Source of the DNA: Ustilaginoidea virens
Taxonomy: Eukaryota; Ascomycota; Sordariomycetes; Hypocreales; Clavicipitaceae
NCBI RefSeq assembly: GCF_000687475.1
Contig: NC_057320.1
Location: forward strand, 3,286,001 to 3,350,000
Reading direction: 5' to 3'
DNA: 64,000 nucleotides
Positions 1 through 12,028 of the stretch are shown here, one piece after another. Below the pieces are notes generated by a model. It saw only the letters and a program-made list of their open reading frames with translations. It ran no database searches and was not told where the DNA came from. The translations under genes and the position numbers were made by a program. The first letter of the stretch is position 1. Each line of letters opens with the position of its first letter.

Positions 1-1229
1 TGCGAAACGACAGGAACAAGTCGTTGCTGTTGTTTAGCGTGTCTTCAACCTGTTGTTTGGCTAGAGTCAGCGACAGGACAAAGCAACCGGCGCTGAATGC
101 CCCCCCCAACGCGCGCATACCTGCTTGAACTTATCCACGTAGACGTTCAACTGGGTCCGGAGCTCCGTTTCGGTCTTGGTAAATGCTTGAACTTGGGCCT
201 GCAAATGACGTGCTTTCGTCGTTTCGGCTTCGGCACTCTTTCTCTCCCGCTCGTATCTTGACTGATGGTACTGAACTTCGAGCTCCTTGGTCCGCATCAA
301 CGAGTGAAAGTGCAGCTCACGTAGTTCGTACTGTTCAATAAACGACTTGAATCGCACACGGAATCTTGCAGCACATTCAGCTCAGCGCGTGCAACAAGGT
401 AAGCATCAGAAGGCCCTTCAACTTACAGCTCGTCCACCTCCATATCTACTACTTGCTTTCGAGGAGTGTCCTTTTCTTCTTGATAACCTTCCAGCTTGGA
501 CAAGAGAGTGGCATACTTCTCATCCCAGGCCATATTATTTCGCTTCTGCGTGGTTTGGAGTTCCTTATTCTCGTTCTACGGGTCGACCATGATTCGCATT
601 AGTTTTCTGCTCCCTCAGTCGCATCCGGTAGTCCTTGATCTCTCACCTTCATCTTGTTATTGTCTCTTTGGAGCTCACGGCATAGTTTTTCGAGCTTCTC
701 TTTGAGCCCCACCGTTTTGCTAAGCTCGGTTCGGCCGGTGTCTCTCTCTTTCTGGAGAGTATCGCCGCGCTTCTTGTTCTTTTGGTTCTCCTTCTCCAAG
801 CGTCGCATGTCGGCCAAGAGTTCACTCGACCGTTTCGTCAAGTGGTCGATTTTCTGCATGTCGTCCATCTTGGCGACCTGCTGCATCAAGTCCCGGTTGG
901 CTCTCTTGACCTCACGTTCTGCAGCTCTCTCAGAAAGCTCTGATTAGCACTTGTGATCGACGACGCCTCGATACAGTAACTCATCGCAGGGCATGGAATG
1001 CCCAACGCTTAGCTACTAGGGCTGGCGGGAACGTACCAATCTCAAGTTCCTGGTCCTTCTCGCCGGCTGCATCCTGCTCCAGTTGCGAAATGCGGGCCTG
1101 AAGCAATCGCGAAGCCTCGGATGAGTCCATGGTCTTCTTGCCCTTGGCTTTCTTCCCGGCAACAGGTGCGGGTTGGACATGAGCATCATGACCATTGGCC
1201 AACGCTGTCTCGACTTCGCTCGCAGGCAT
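1..1229 (-). CDS. Taxilin family coiled-coil protein (3' end cut by window edge)
   Basis: Taxilins are long coiled-coil proteins that bind syntaxins and are linked to vesicle traffic. Five minus-strand exons join in frame: 1229-1037, 939-647, 575-427, 364-121 and 49 to beyond base 1. Each intron has a GT donor and AG acceptor. The translated chain shows the family signature: an N-terminal segment with ARISQLEQDAAGEKDQE, a basic coiled coil, then EKLEKLCRELQRDNNK followed by ENKELQ, and later RFKSFIEQYELRE. The start at 1229 is chosen because the reading begins MPASEVETAL, soon followed by a Lys-rich linker and the conserved coil. The C-terminus lies outside the window. The family call is firm; the exact start is less so, because spliced-looking sequence lies directly upstream (1264-1691). 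Confidence 0.85.
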
Positions 1230-1263
1230 GGCGTTATGACGTCTTCTGCCACGTCTCGAATGG

Positions 1264-1691
1264 TCACGGGGGCAGACTTCGTTTCAAGAGGCATGTAGCA
1301 TCGGGGATGGAAGGACACGGCGCTAGGTAGGTGACGAGAAGCAGGGCAATAATGTCCCGAATCGAGGCTTCGAACCCAGCTGGTAGACAAATCGTCAGTA
1401 GCGGTTTGAACGTGCGCTCTCGGTCTGAGGAGCGATTGCAGCGACTGGTCGAGGCGACAGGACGATTTACCAAGAATGGCCGGGCGAGGAATGTTGCCGT
1501 CATCCACTTTTGCCCTGCACCAAACCCGACCCCCAAGTCACGCGAAACAAGCGAATTTGTACACACAAAAAGACAGTAAGATGGATGGTACTTACAGAAG
1601 AGGCCCCAGCGTTCCTAAGAGGAGCGGGCTTTGAGATTGAAACGACCGCAGGCGACTTGGCACGATTGCTGCGGTCGAACCGAGTGGACAT
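1264..1691 (-). other. Spliced-looking sequence upstream of taxilin; 5' leader with upstream ORF, or small unrecognised gene
   Basis: Three pieces look like exons on the minus strand: 1691-1596 (ATG, reads MSTRFDRSNRAKSPAV...), 1514-1471 (reads KVDDGNIPRPAIL) and 1379-1264 (reads GFEASIRDIIALLLVTYL..., ends in TGA). The gaps 1595-1515 (GTAAGT...GTGCAG) and 1470-1380 (GTAAAT...ACCAG, with an ACTGAC branch-like motif) are good introns. The second and third pieces join in frame. The first does not join the second: the natural splice gives only a 36-residue peptide. I do not recognise the peptide. It may be taxilin 5' leader with an upstream ORF, a small gene with a different first exon, or a decayed gene. 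Confidence 0.3.
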
Positions 1692-2290
1692 GGCTTGACG
1701 GAGTTTTTCCAAAGACCCAGCTTTGCGGATACAAGAATCAATGGGTCGTTAGTGCATTACGTGCACTAACTTTGGGGAGGCAGTGGACGACGATAAGTCT
1801 GGTTACTTGAGTCAATACATGTCAATAGTGTGCCCCAGTGCCAACTCATCTCCACCGCTGTCCGATCTTTCGAGTGATCACTACATGTACTGTAATCAAA
1901 CGTTTCCGAAGAGGCTGAGGTGGTGCGCCAAGGGCTGCCAGCGGGCACAACTCCCCTGAGCATCCACTGAACATGCCGCTAAGGCTGCCAACTTTGAGCA
2001 CCAGCCTCAACAGGCTCAGGCGTGCAACTGTGCGGTGTGAGCCAGAGTACTCCGTACGGTACGTCAACTAACAGGTACCTGCATGTACCTCTCAGAGCTT
2101 CATAATACCACCGAACCCCTGCAAAGTCTACGTTAATCCGGTTCCGGCTCTCCAACGTCGGGATTTCGTTTCGTCCCTGCTCCAGCCCAGCCCAGCCCAG
2201 CCCGTCTTTCAAGTCGTTCCCAGGGTCAAGATTCGTTTTTTTTTTGGCTTCTCGTCGACCTCGTGTCCCAACGTACAGGGACGGCACACG
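1692..2290. other. Divergent promoter region between taxilin side and CYM1
   Basis: About 600 bases without a gene separate minus-strand transcription on the left from the plus-strand protease gene. It holds a tract of tandem CCCAG units near 2180-2200, a T run near 2237, and one copy of the dispersed GTACTCCGTAC motif near 2046. No other signal was seen. Confidence 0.5.
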
Positions 2291-5200
2291 ATGCTTCGAA
2301 ATGCTGCCAGTGCAGCTCGCAGAGCTGTGACGGACCTGTCACAATATCCTAAGCCTGGCGACAAGCTTCACGGCTTCACATTGCTGCGGTCTAAGCATGT
2401 TCCGGAATTGGAACTGACAGCACTCCACCTGCAACATGACAAGACCGGAGCAGATTACTTGCATATCGCAAGAGAAGATAGCAACAATGTCTTCTCCATA
2501 GGCTTCAAGACGAATCCTCCCGACGACACCGGCGTACCGCATATTCTTGAGCACACTACGCTTTGCGGCAGCAAGAAGTATCCCATTCGCGACCCCTTCT
2601 TCAAAATGCTGCCTCGTACCTTGTCCAACTTTATGAACGCATTTACCGCGTCCGATCACACGTTTTACCCCTTCGCGACAACGAATGCCCAAGATTTCAA
2701 AAATCTCATGTCCGTATACCTGGACTCCACGCTGCACCCTCTTTTGAAGCAGTCCGATTTCACGCAGGAAGGCTGGAGAATCGGGCCAGAAAATCCCACG
2801 GGAGAGACCGAAGAGAGCAAGAAGCTAGTGTTCAAAGGCGTTGTGTACAATGAAATGAAGGGTCAGATGTCGGATGCTGGGTATCTGTATTACATTCGGT
2901 TTCATGATCACATCTTTCCGGATATCAATAACTCTGGAGGCGATCCCCAAAAAATCACCGATCTGACCTACGAGCAGCTCAAAGCTTTCCACGCCAATCA
3001 CTACCACCCAAGCAACTCGAAGCTCTTCACCTACGGGGATATGCCTTTGGTGGATCATTTGCAGGAAATCGATGCCAGACTTGAGGCATTCGACAAGATT
3101 CTGGCCGACAAGAAGGTTCACACGCCCATTACCCTTAAAGGGCCCAGAGAAGTTACCCTTCAAGGACCTCTTGATCCTTTGGTCGACCCTGACCGTCAGT
3201 TCAAGACCTCAATATCATGGATTACGGGCGATACTGCGGACGTTGTCGAGTCCTTTTCGATCGCTCTGCTCTCTACTCTTCTAATGGATGGCTATGGCTC
3301 GCCTCTCTACCGAGGCCTCGTTGAGACTGGCATGGGTGCGGACTGGAGTCCTAATGCTGGTTATGATAGCTCGGCCAAACGTGGAATCTTCTCCATTGGC
3401 CTGACAGGCGTCCAAGAAGCCGACGTGCCCAAGTTGAAAGGAAAAGTTCAAGAGATTTTGCAAGAAGCAAGCCAGCAAGGGTTTGAAAAGACCAAGATCG
3501 ACGGCGCCTTGCATCAGCTCGAGTTGTCTCTCAAGCACAAAACCGCCAACTTTGGATTTTCTATGCTGAATAGACTCAAACCAAAGTGGTTCAATGGAAC
3601 AGACCCATTCGACTCGCTAGCTTGGAACGACACCATCTCTGCGTTTGAGACAAAACTCGCTCAAGGCGGCTATCTCGAAAAGTTGTTGGAGAAATACTTG
3701 CTCAACGACAGCACTCTGACATTCACCATGGCACCGTCGGTTACCTTCAGTGAGGATCTTGTCAAGGAAGAACAGGACCGTCTACATGGCAAAATTTCTC
3801 ATGTAATCCAAAAAGCGGGAAGCGAAGCAAAGGCTCGGAAACAGTTTGAAAAACAGGAACAGGAGCTCCTCCTGGAGCAGAGTAAAACCAACACGGAGGA
3901 TCTGAGCTGTCTCCCTACCGTTCATGTCAAGGATATTCCGAGATCGCGAGAGCCAGTTGTTATTTGTGACGAAGTCCACAACGGCATTCCGATCCAGTGG
4001 CACAAGGCACCTACAAACGGTCTCACCTACTTTAGGGCTATCAATGCTCTCGAACGCCTGCCAGATGACCTCCGAGAGCTTATTCCGCTTTTTTCAGATA
4101 GCATCATGCGCCTTGGGACCAAAGACATGACCATGGAAAAGCTCGAGGATCTCATCAAGCTTTCCACCGGCGGCGTATCGGTAGGGTACCACTCCACTGC
4201 TTCGCCCACCAACTTTCATGAATCCAGTGAGGGCATCATCTTCACTGGCATGGCGCTGGACCGAAACGTCCCCGTGATGTTTGACATCCTTCGGAAGCTA
4301 GTCCTGGAAACGAATTTCGATAGCCCTGAGGCAGCCTTGCGCATTCGGCAGCTGCTCCAAGCCTCTGCAGATGGGGTCGTGAACGATATTGCCTCTTCAG
4401 GTCATCGCTTCGCATTGGGTTATGCCGAGTCAAGCCTCACGCGAAGTGCCTGGTTAAGACAACAAGTAGCGGGCTTGTCCCAGGTTAAGCTTGTAACTAG
4501 GCTGGCTGGCCGGTCTGAAGCGGATAAACTCGAAGACGTCGTCGACAAGTTGAAGAGAATTCAAAAGTTTGCTCTGTCAAGCGACAACATGCGAACTGCC
4601 ATCACCTGCGGACCTGAAAGCGTCTCACAGAATTCCAAGAGTCTTGATGGCTTCGCGAAGGCTCTTCCTCGAGGCGTCTCTGACTTGCAAAATCCCGACC
4701 CGCGAAAACTGTCCACGGACCGCAAGACTTTCTTCCCTCTCCCATACCAAGTATACTACGGCGGTCTTTCCGTCCCTACAGCATCGTACACGGCAGCTGA
4801 TGGAGCGCCGCTGCAGATTCTTTCACAGCTCCTGACGCACAAGCACTTGCACCATGAAATCCGCGAAAAAGGTGGCGCGTACGGTGGAGGAGCCATGTAC
4901 AAGCCGCTCGATGGGTTGTTCGGATTTTACTCTTACCGTGATCCCAACCCTCAAAATACGCTCAACATCATGCGTAACGCCGGTCGGTGGGCAGTCGACA
5001 AAGAATGGACAGAAAGGGACCTCGAAGAAGCCAAGATTTCCGTTTTCCAAGCCGTGGATGCCCCCAAGGCGGTCAACCAAGAAGGCATGGGCAGGTTTCT
5101 TTCAGGGGTCACAGAGGAGATGAGACAAGCTAAGAGAGAGCAGCTGCTTGATGTTTCCAAGCAACAGGTGAGGGAAGCTGCCCAGAAATACCTCGTTGAG

Positions 5201-5311
5201 AGTGTCGAGAAGGAAGAGGAGTGCCTGGCGTTCCTCGGCGAGCTACAACCATGGGTGGACGCTTCTTGGAAGAGGCAGGAAATGAACGTCGCTACTGTTG
5301 GTGCATCATAG
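2291..5311 (+). CDS. CYM1: Mitochondrial presequence protease (Cym1/PreP, M16C metalloprotease)
   Basis: This zinc metalloprotease degrades cleaved targeting presequences and other peptides in the mitochondrial matrix. It is one uninterrupted exon of 1006 residues, about the normal size for Cym1/PreP. The N-terminus is Arg/Ala-rich ([13 protein letters not shown]), as expected for a matrix signal. The inverted zinc motif HILEH lies at residues 84-88, and the distal glutamate is in the NEMKG motif at about residue 188. The C-terminal half has the second M16 unit, with [11 protein letters not shown] and the YSYRDPN segment that helps bind substrate. It is flanked by long intergenic stretches and shows no sign of damage. 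The assignment is very secure. Confidence 0.96.
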   Translation: MLRNAASAARRAVTDLSQYPKPGDKLHGFTLLRSKHVPELELTALHLQHDKTGADYLHIAREDSNNVFSIGFKTNPPDDTGVPHILEHTTLCGSKKYPIRDPFFKMLPRTLSNFMNAFTASDHTFYPFATTNAQDFKNLMSVYLDSTLHPLLKQSDFTQEGWRIGPENPTGETEESKKLVFKGVVYNEMKGQMSDAGYLYYIRFHDHIFPDINNSGGDPQKITDLTYEQLKAFHANHYHPSNSKLFTYGDMPLVDHLQEIDARLEAFDKILADKKVHTPITLKGPREVTLQGPLDPLVDPDRQFKTSISWITGDTADVVESFSIALLSTLLMDGYGSPLYRGLVETGMGADWSPNAGYDSSAKRGIFSIGLTGVQEADVPKLKGKVQEILQEASQQGFEKTKIDGALHQLELSLKHKTANFGFSMLNRLKPKWFNGTDPFDSLAWNDTISAFETKLAQGGYLEKLLEKYLLNDSTLTFTMAPSVTFSEDLVKEEQDRLHGKISHVIQKAGSEAKARKQFEKQEQELLLEQSKTNTEDLSCLPTVHVKDIPRSREPVVICDEVHNGIPIQWHKAPTNGLTYFRAINALERLPDDLRELIPLFSDSIMRLGTKDMTMEKLEDLIKLSTGGVSVGYHSTASPTNFHESSEGIIFTGMALDRNVPVMFDILRKLVLETNFDSPEAALRIRQLLQASADGVVNDIASSGHRFALGYAESSLTRSAWLRQQVAGLSQVKLVTRLAGRSEADKLEDVVDKLKRIQKFALSSDNMRTAITCGPESVSQNSKSLDGFAKALPRGVSDLQNPDPRKLSTDRKTFFPLPYQVYYGGLSVPTASYTAADGAPLQILSQLLTHKHLHHEIREKGGAYGGGAMYKPLDGLFGFYSYRDPNPQNTLNIMRNAGRWAVDKEWTERDLEEAKISVFQAVDAPKAVNQEGMGRFLSGVTEEMRQAKREQLLDVSKQQVREAAQKYLVESVEKEEECLAFLGELQPWVDASWKRQEMNVATVGAS

Positions 5312-8300
5312 ACCACGACGGGACCGCGGACCCAAAGTGAAGAGCTTGATCCGAGCGAGTCATTTTTCGAGCCACAAAAAAGGGAAGCAAGAAATAAAGA
5401 AAGGGCAGAAAAAGACCGATGGCCTCATTAGCAGATCACCATGTGTGCAAACGCTGGGCAAAGAGCTCCCGGCGAAGCGACTAGAAGAGCGATTCGCTTT
5501 CTTTCCCCCATCTTGACGATTGGGGTACATTGTCGTCATCGCCATTACTACTTGCCTGGGACAAATACAAAAAATGTAAGAGTATTGCGGGTGACGGACG
5601 AGAGTGATGGTACGGATGCAAAACACACAAGACGCCATAGAATAGACGCATGCCGACATATCATTGCTTTGTATAATAGATTAACAGCAGGATTTTGCGC
5701 AGGGAAAGCACGCATTACTCTTCCAGTGCATCGCGCACAAATAACGTTATACTTGGGCGGTTTAAAGCACGCGTTTGGATACGATACATCTTTGTGCCCG
5801 AAAGGGGGGGGCCGCTGGGGCTCACTGCCCTCGGCTACTCTTTTTCATCACCCCATGGCACAGAGACCACAGAGCAACGCAAGAGCAAATCACAGGCGGG
5901 CTCCCATGACTCCTTTTGTGAACTGACCTAAGTAGCCCTGGGGTCTGAATTTCTGACGGAACCAAGCCCGAGGCGCTGTATGCATCAGGTGCTTTGGATC
6001 AGGATGAAAATGAGGAGACCAGAGAGGTACTTGGCCCGCGAGCAAAAGGGAGACAGACAAGCTGCCGCTCGTTCTATCAGAGCCGGAGTCCTTGAGCATT
6101 GGGTTACCGGACTAAAGAGCAGAGTACATGCCATGACTGGTAGATCCGATTACTGGTATGTATATCAACCGGTGCCATCCAGCCCTGGTCTCGTGTCGGG
6201 CTTTGGGGCCGTCACATTCGAAATGATGGCAAGACGACGACGACGACGATAATGATGATGATGATGATGATGATGGCCTACTGTGCAATTCATAGTCGGG
6301 CTCAGTCAGCCCAGGTGGCGGATCGCCAACAAGCGAAATGGTAAGCGTGTCGGCCAAGCTGAAGCGCTGAACAAGACCGAAGCGCCCGAAGCAAAACAAG
6401 TTGCCAGGGCCTTCCTAGTACCAGACAATACGAACTCCACGGACAGCCCCGAGGGTTGCCGTGACTTCCGAAGGTTGCCATCGGGGAACAAAGGCATAAT
6501 TTCCCACCTGGAATTAGTCTGAGGAAACTACCAACCTACCTAGGTACTGTAGTCAAGACTCGAACCAAGCAAAGACTGGGGATCAAAAGAGGCGTTTGGG
6601 ACTTTGTGGGCGGTACGGTACGGTAGACCTGCACCTTCCATTGCCGGCTGGAACCGGTTCCATCAACCAAAGTTTATCCAAAGTCGACAGGGATCCTGGT
6701 GCAGCATTACCGAAGATACGGGTCAAAGATGGACATTGAGGTGGGAGACACGCCCACTCCGTGGGATTCGATCAGCTGTGGCGTAATGCAGCGCTGAAGC
6801 TTTTTTTTTTTTTTCTCCCGCTGCTCTGCCGAGACATATGCGAACTTGGTCCTTGTCCAAGGACAGACCACACCAAGATGCGTCTCAGCATCATAGAATC
6901 AAAAGTCTTGCGGCAGAAACTCGCACACCCTTGAAGTGTTCAGCACTGGCCACAGATGTCGGCAAGCTGCATGCTGCCACCCCCCTCCCCCAGACGGTCG
7001 GCAAGTGGCCTAGGGCGTCGAAGCTTATTACATACACCAAAGAATGGCTCCCAGCTTGGCGACCCAAACCGCGTGTCGCGTGTTGTTATGGTGTGACTGA
7101 CACGGAGATGGATTCCACGCATGGGGAAGCGCAACAAACAACAGATCCTCTCTGCTGTCGGTCTTGGATCTGGATCTGGATCTCGGAGACTCGGACACAC
7201 ACTTTCGTGGCTCGCGATGGTACGTGATGACGGTACGTGATGGCACGTCAGGCTGTGTGATGTGCTTACGAGAGCAACCTTGGCCTGAAAGGAGATGCGA
7301 TGCGATGCGGTGGTGGATTGGATTGATGGCTGTGGAAAACGGAAAGCAACCAGTGTGAGTGGACTGAACCTGAACCTGTGAGGCGTGGCCACTAACCCAC
7401 CATTGGGGGTCGGGGGTCGGGGTTTGGTGCCAAACTCGTCGGCTTCACAAGCGAACGTGGAACAACGAAGCGCCAGCCAACAAAGTGCAGTGCTCCGCCG
7501 CGTACTCCGTACCGTGACGCGCGTTCGCGATTCTGATTCTGGTTGTAACTGACTGGTGCGCACGGCTGAGCTTACGGATCGGGCCAGTCAACGTTTCCAG
7601 AGCAATGTGGTTTCCCCAATGAAACCAGACGGCTTCCCTTGATGGGGAGAAAAACCGGTGGCCGGTTGGCCCGTCTTGTTCTCGGCTGTTCAGGAGTGAA
7701 GGGGGTCGAGGGGTCGAGGGGTCGAGGGGCTTGCTGCAGGTGTGCGTGTGCGAGCGAGAGTCTGGTAAAGTGACGACGCTGACGCTGACCAGACGGCCGG
7801 CAATGATGCCAACCAAAAGTGTAAAAGTGTGGAGGCCTGAGCGAAAACTGGGGACTGATGTGATGGAGCCAAGGCTGCCCAGCCAGGCCGGCCAGCCTGC
7901 AGAAACTTTGCGGCCCAGGCACAGGATGGTTGCCTTGGGTGCCTTGGGGTGTCCTGGGTACCTCCTAGCTCCCCAAGGTACCTACTGACAGGGTCAACTA
8001 GACTACTTCCTGCGAACGCCTGGTACAAGAAAGCTCGCACACCACCTACCTAGGTGGTAGGTAGGTACCTACGGAGATGCTTTGTTGCTTTGTACTCCCG
8101 TACATCGTACATCCGATAGCTTTTGCCCCTCCATGAGCCAGCCACTGCACCATGTCATGTTATTATATCACGCACAAGTTCCCCGCCACCCCTTTTTTTT
8201 TCTTTTTTCTTTTTTTTTTTTTTTTGTGTGGTTAATTTTTCCTTCTGCCTCCCCCCCCCTTCATTGAACCTGCTTACTTTCACCAGACAGCAAACTCGAG

Positions 8301-9437
8301 AAAGCACCAGACTTAAATCCCCAACTTCAAAGGCACGGTAGTTCTTCCTGCTTGCCCTTGCCGGTGCCGCTTTTCCCATCGTCAAAACGCAACGCTGCGC
8401 CTCTGGAATCTTTGTCTCAGGGTAAGTCAGTCGGCCGTTTCTCCCGTGATACTCTCACCCCAAGAGAGGAGACGGTTTTTGCCCGACCTCGAAACCCGTT
8501 CTTCGGCCATCCGTCAAAGTGGCCACCACAATCAACACTCCATTCCCCCCTTACGCCTTTCCCCAACCCATGTGCTCAAGTGAGTTTGTCGGTGGGCTGA
8601 GCCTTTATGCCGCCCTGCTTTCGTGCCGACAACCCGGTTTCTGGGGGTCGCACTGCCCAGTTTGTTGCGACAAAACGTTGCAAATGTGACATCGACAATG
8701 CCGCGCATCTTGGTCCAACTCCTCCTGCTGCCACCCCCCCCCCCCCCCCACTGGCCGACGTCTGCCTCTCGGACAAGCCAAGTACTGACAATGTATCTTG
8801 GACAGGGCCTTTTTTTTTTCTTTTTTTTTCTTCCCCCCTTCTCTTTTGATAAAGCCTCTCCCGGCTTGACTCGCCTTTGGTCTCTTCAAAGGCACCTTGT
8901 CCGCCACGGCTCCCCAGGCCGTTACATCCGTCAGTGATCAAGATTTCAGTCTCGGAAGAATTGCCCACATCATCAACGCTATCCCCCCCCCTTTTCCTGC
9001 TGAAAGCCCCTAAGCTCCTCGAAGCTTTCTTGTTGTTTGGCGAACCGGTGTTCCAGCCCACCTCCCCGCCGTCCTCAGAATCCCGCCAGCTGCCGCATAG
9101 GAGGATCCCTGGGGTTCTTCCTCTTACTGAGGAAGAGTCGAGGAAGCCTCGCCAGTCCGTTGAAGGAACAGTCTGCTACCCGTTCCGACCACCCTAGAAC
9201 GCTACCTCCCGGGTACCTGGCTCAGTTAACCAGAGTCCCGAGGTCACTCGCACGTTAAAATCCCGGCCAACCCCGTCGACTTTTCGCCTCGCTTTCTTCT
9301 TTTCCCCTCGAGGCGGCTTGTTTGAGCACTTGTTGTCGGCAGAAGCAACTTGTCAACTCCAGGGAGGCATACCGCTTCCAGCCCACAACAAGCCCTTTCT
9401 CAGACAACTCGCCCTCCTGGAGACGCAGTCTAGGGAC
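5312..9437. other. Long intergenic and leader region between CYM1 and ODC
   Basis: No conserved coding sequence is recognisable in 4.1 kb. Visible features are a GAC/GAT trinucleotide repeat (6234-6274), T tracts near 6800 and 8190-8225, a GGGTCGA-type repeat near 7700, C runs near 8730, and CCTAGGTA-type palindromes near 6535, 7975 and 8045-8070. The right part, roughly 8.1-9.4 kb, is pyrimidine-rich and probably forms the long ODC promoter and 5' leader. It has a strong donor-like GGTAAGT at 8421 and out-of-frame ATGs such as the one at 8607. Confidence 0.5.
6234..6274. repeat. GAC/GAT trinucleotide microsatellite
   Basis: A run of GAC units passes into a run of GAT units, about 40 bases long, in the intergenic region. 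Confidence 0.85.
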
Positions 9438-10876
9438 ATGGTTATGGCAACAGCTATCCTCGAAAGCCACAATCAAAATGTTAACCATGTGTCAATGAAA
9501 AAGCCGCTTTTGGCGGATTATCGCCATCACCATGCGTTGGTCGACGCCAAAAAGCTCGTTGGGGATGCGCTTCACCAACGCGTAGAATCTGTCGACCATG
9601 AGCTGTGCGAGCCTGGGGATGAGGATACATTCTACGTTGCCGACCTTGGCGAGGTGTATCGACAGCATCTGCGATGGAAGAAGAATTTGCCACGTGTCAA
9701 GCCCTTTTATGGTGAGGATCCGACCCCTCCACCCTTTTATTTTTCCTTTTTTGTGTGCGTGCGTGCGTGCGTGCGTGTGGTCTACCAACCCGCTAATCGA
9801 CTGTTGCAGCTGTCAAGTGCAATCCTGACGCTCAAGTTCTCCGTCTCCTAGCCGAGCTCGGTACCGGCTTTGATTGCGCGTCAAAGGGAGAAATCGAGCA
9901 GGTGCTCAGGATGGGAATCAGCCCCGAGCGCATCATATACGCTCAACCGTGCAAGACAAACTCGTACGTCCGCTTTGTCAAGTCGGTTGGCGTGCAGCAG
10001 ATGACGTTCGACAACGCCGACGAGCTCTACAAGATTGCAAAGCTTTTCCCCGAAGCCGAGCTGTTTCTGCGCATCATGACGGACGATGCCTCCAGCCTGT
10101 GCCGGCTGAGCATGAAGTTTGGTGCTCCGATGGACACCACCGAGGGTCTCTTGGCTGTGGCAAAGACGCTGGGGCTCAAGGTAGTCGGGGTCAGCTTCCA
10201 CGTCGGATCAGGTGCTTCTGACCCCCTGGCATTCTACAAGGCGGTGCGTGACGCACACACCGTCTTCCAGCAAGCTGGCGAGATTGGGCTCCATCTGCGC
10301 ACGCTCGACGTCGGAGGCGGCTTTTGCGGAGACAGCTTTGAGCAAATGGCCGGGGCCTTGCGCGGCGCCTTGGACGAGTTTTTCCCGGCCGGCAACAGTG
10401 TCAACATCATTGCCGAGCCCGGGCGGTATTACGTCTCGACTGCCTTCACCATTGCTTGCAACATCATTGCCCGACGCACCGTTGAGGATCCCACGCTCGA
10501 CGGCAAGGGCTACATGGTGTATGTCAACGACGGTGTCTACGGCAACTTCTCCAGCATCATGTTTGACCATCAGCAGCCGGTTGCCAAGGTGCTCCGATGC
10601 AACGGACGAACCGTCTACAACACGCCCTCGGCCCATGCGTGCAGCGCAGGGGAGGGCGTCGAGTATTCCGTCTGGGGACCGACCTGTGACGGCATTGATC
10701 GCATCAGCGAGAGCATTCGGTTCGACCGTGTCCTAGACGTCGGCGACTGGCTTTACTTTGAAGACATGGGCGCTTACACCAAGTGCTCTGCCACTCAGTT
10801 CAACGGCTTCTCCAACTCGCACGACGTCTTGTATGTGTGCAGCGAGCCAGGAGCCAGGGCTCTGCTGAGCATGTAA
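9438..10876 (+). CDS. Ornithine decarboxylase (PLP fold type III)
   Basis: ODC converts ornithine to putrescine, the first step of polyamine synthesis. Exons 9438-9711 and 9810-10876 encode 446 residues; the intron runs GTGAGG...TGCAG and contains a GTGC microsatellite. The intron cuts the active-site motif PFY|AVKCNPD, whose lysine (about residue 94) binds PLP. Other family marks are HVGSG, DVGGGF, AEPGRYYV and the C-terminal GPTCDGID, whose cysteine (about 384) completes the other subunit's active site in the dimer. The ATG at 9438 is the first in-frame ATG and gives an MVMATA start; the frame is open further upstream but only on non-ATG codons. The long upstream region fits the regulated leaders known for fungal ODC genes. 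The function call is secure. Confidence 0.96.
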
Positions 10877-11831
10877 GCTTTTTCGCCTCTTGTTGTACGG
10901 GTTGTCAATCGGAGTGCTGCATTCCCAGACATGGATGTGCACTGCTATCCGTTCCGAGGTGAAATGGTGGAAGTAACTTGGGAGGTGAGAAAGAAGACAA
11001 GACGAGAGACAAAAAAAAAGCCCACTTTTAGAAACCCTTTTTTTTTTTTTTTTTTTTGAATAAAAAACACTTGGAAAAGAAGAGACCGGGGGGAATTGAG
11101 TCGGATGGTCGATATATATAGATTTAAGAGAAAATAGACTCTGCAAACCGCGTCGTCGCAGTTTTCGTTCTCTTATCCACGAGCTTGCACGTGCTTTACA
11201 AAAGCTGAGCCTCCAGCCAGCCCTTTGCGCCATAGGTAGATAGGTTGTATGTATCCGTAGGTAGCTAGCAGTCCTCTTCCTTTTTTTTTTTTTTTTTTTT
11301 TTTTTTTGTTTTAGACGGATTGGCATTATCTGACTTGGTTGCCTTAGGCTGCCAAAAGCTAGGGCTGGTGGCTTGGCGCTGCCTCGTCAATTGACCTCAG
11401 TGGAAGCCAAAAAAAGGTAGGAATGTACATAGGTACCTAACGGCAGTGGAGCCTGAGCCTGAAGAAAGGGCGAAAAGGCGCGTGCAGGTGCGCAAACAAG
11501 AAAAAAAAAAAAAAAAAAAAAAAACCGATTTTGAGCCTGTTGCCCTTCCGGCCCAGAGAAAGCCCAGAGAAAGCCCAGAGAAAGCGGGTCGGCAACTTTG
11601 AACAACCCCCCCCCCCCCCTCTCACCCCTCACCCCTCACCCCTCACCCCTCACTCAGTCAGAGTCGGGCCTTGATTTCTTTCCCGCTCGCTCAACCTTAC
11701 CTTACCTTACCTTACCTTGCCTTACCTGCCTGCTTGTACGTTTTTTTCCCACCACCAAAAACCCGTTGCAACCGGACCAAAACGCTCGTCACGCTGCCTC
11801 GTCGATTGCTCTCTCCACCTAGTTAACCACC
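10877..11831. other. Intergenic region ODC to EF1-beta
   Basis: It contains the ODC 3' flank, T tracts (about 11040-11057 and 11281-11307), an A tract near 11501-11523, and the EF1-beta promoter. No gene was seen. The minus-strand readings here are poly-Lys or poly-Phe artefacts of the homopolymers. Confidence 0.55.
11615..11831 (+). promoter_or_regulatory. Pyrimidine-rich proximal promoter of EF1-beta
   Basis: A C run is followed by tandem CTCACCC units (11620-11655) and tandem CTTAC units (11695-11728). C/T-rich blocks just upstream of the start are common in highly expressed fungal translation genes. The regulatory role is inferred from composition and position. Confidence 0.4.
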
Positions 11832-11873
11832 ATGGGTTTCGCCGATTTCCTCTCCGATGCTGGCCTGACGGGT

Positions 11874-11931
<58 letters not shown>

Positions 11932-11997
11932 CCTTTTTTTGCGAACACGGGCAAATAAACCCTCCCTCCCCCGCCCCCGCTACATCCCGCCGTAACC

Positions 11998-12028
<31 letters not shown>

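Noticed and set aside
9318..9437. Upstream in-frame extension of ODC
   Set aside because: The frame is open but contains only non-ATG start-like codons. The ATG at 9438 gives the expected MVMATA-type start.
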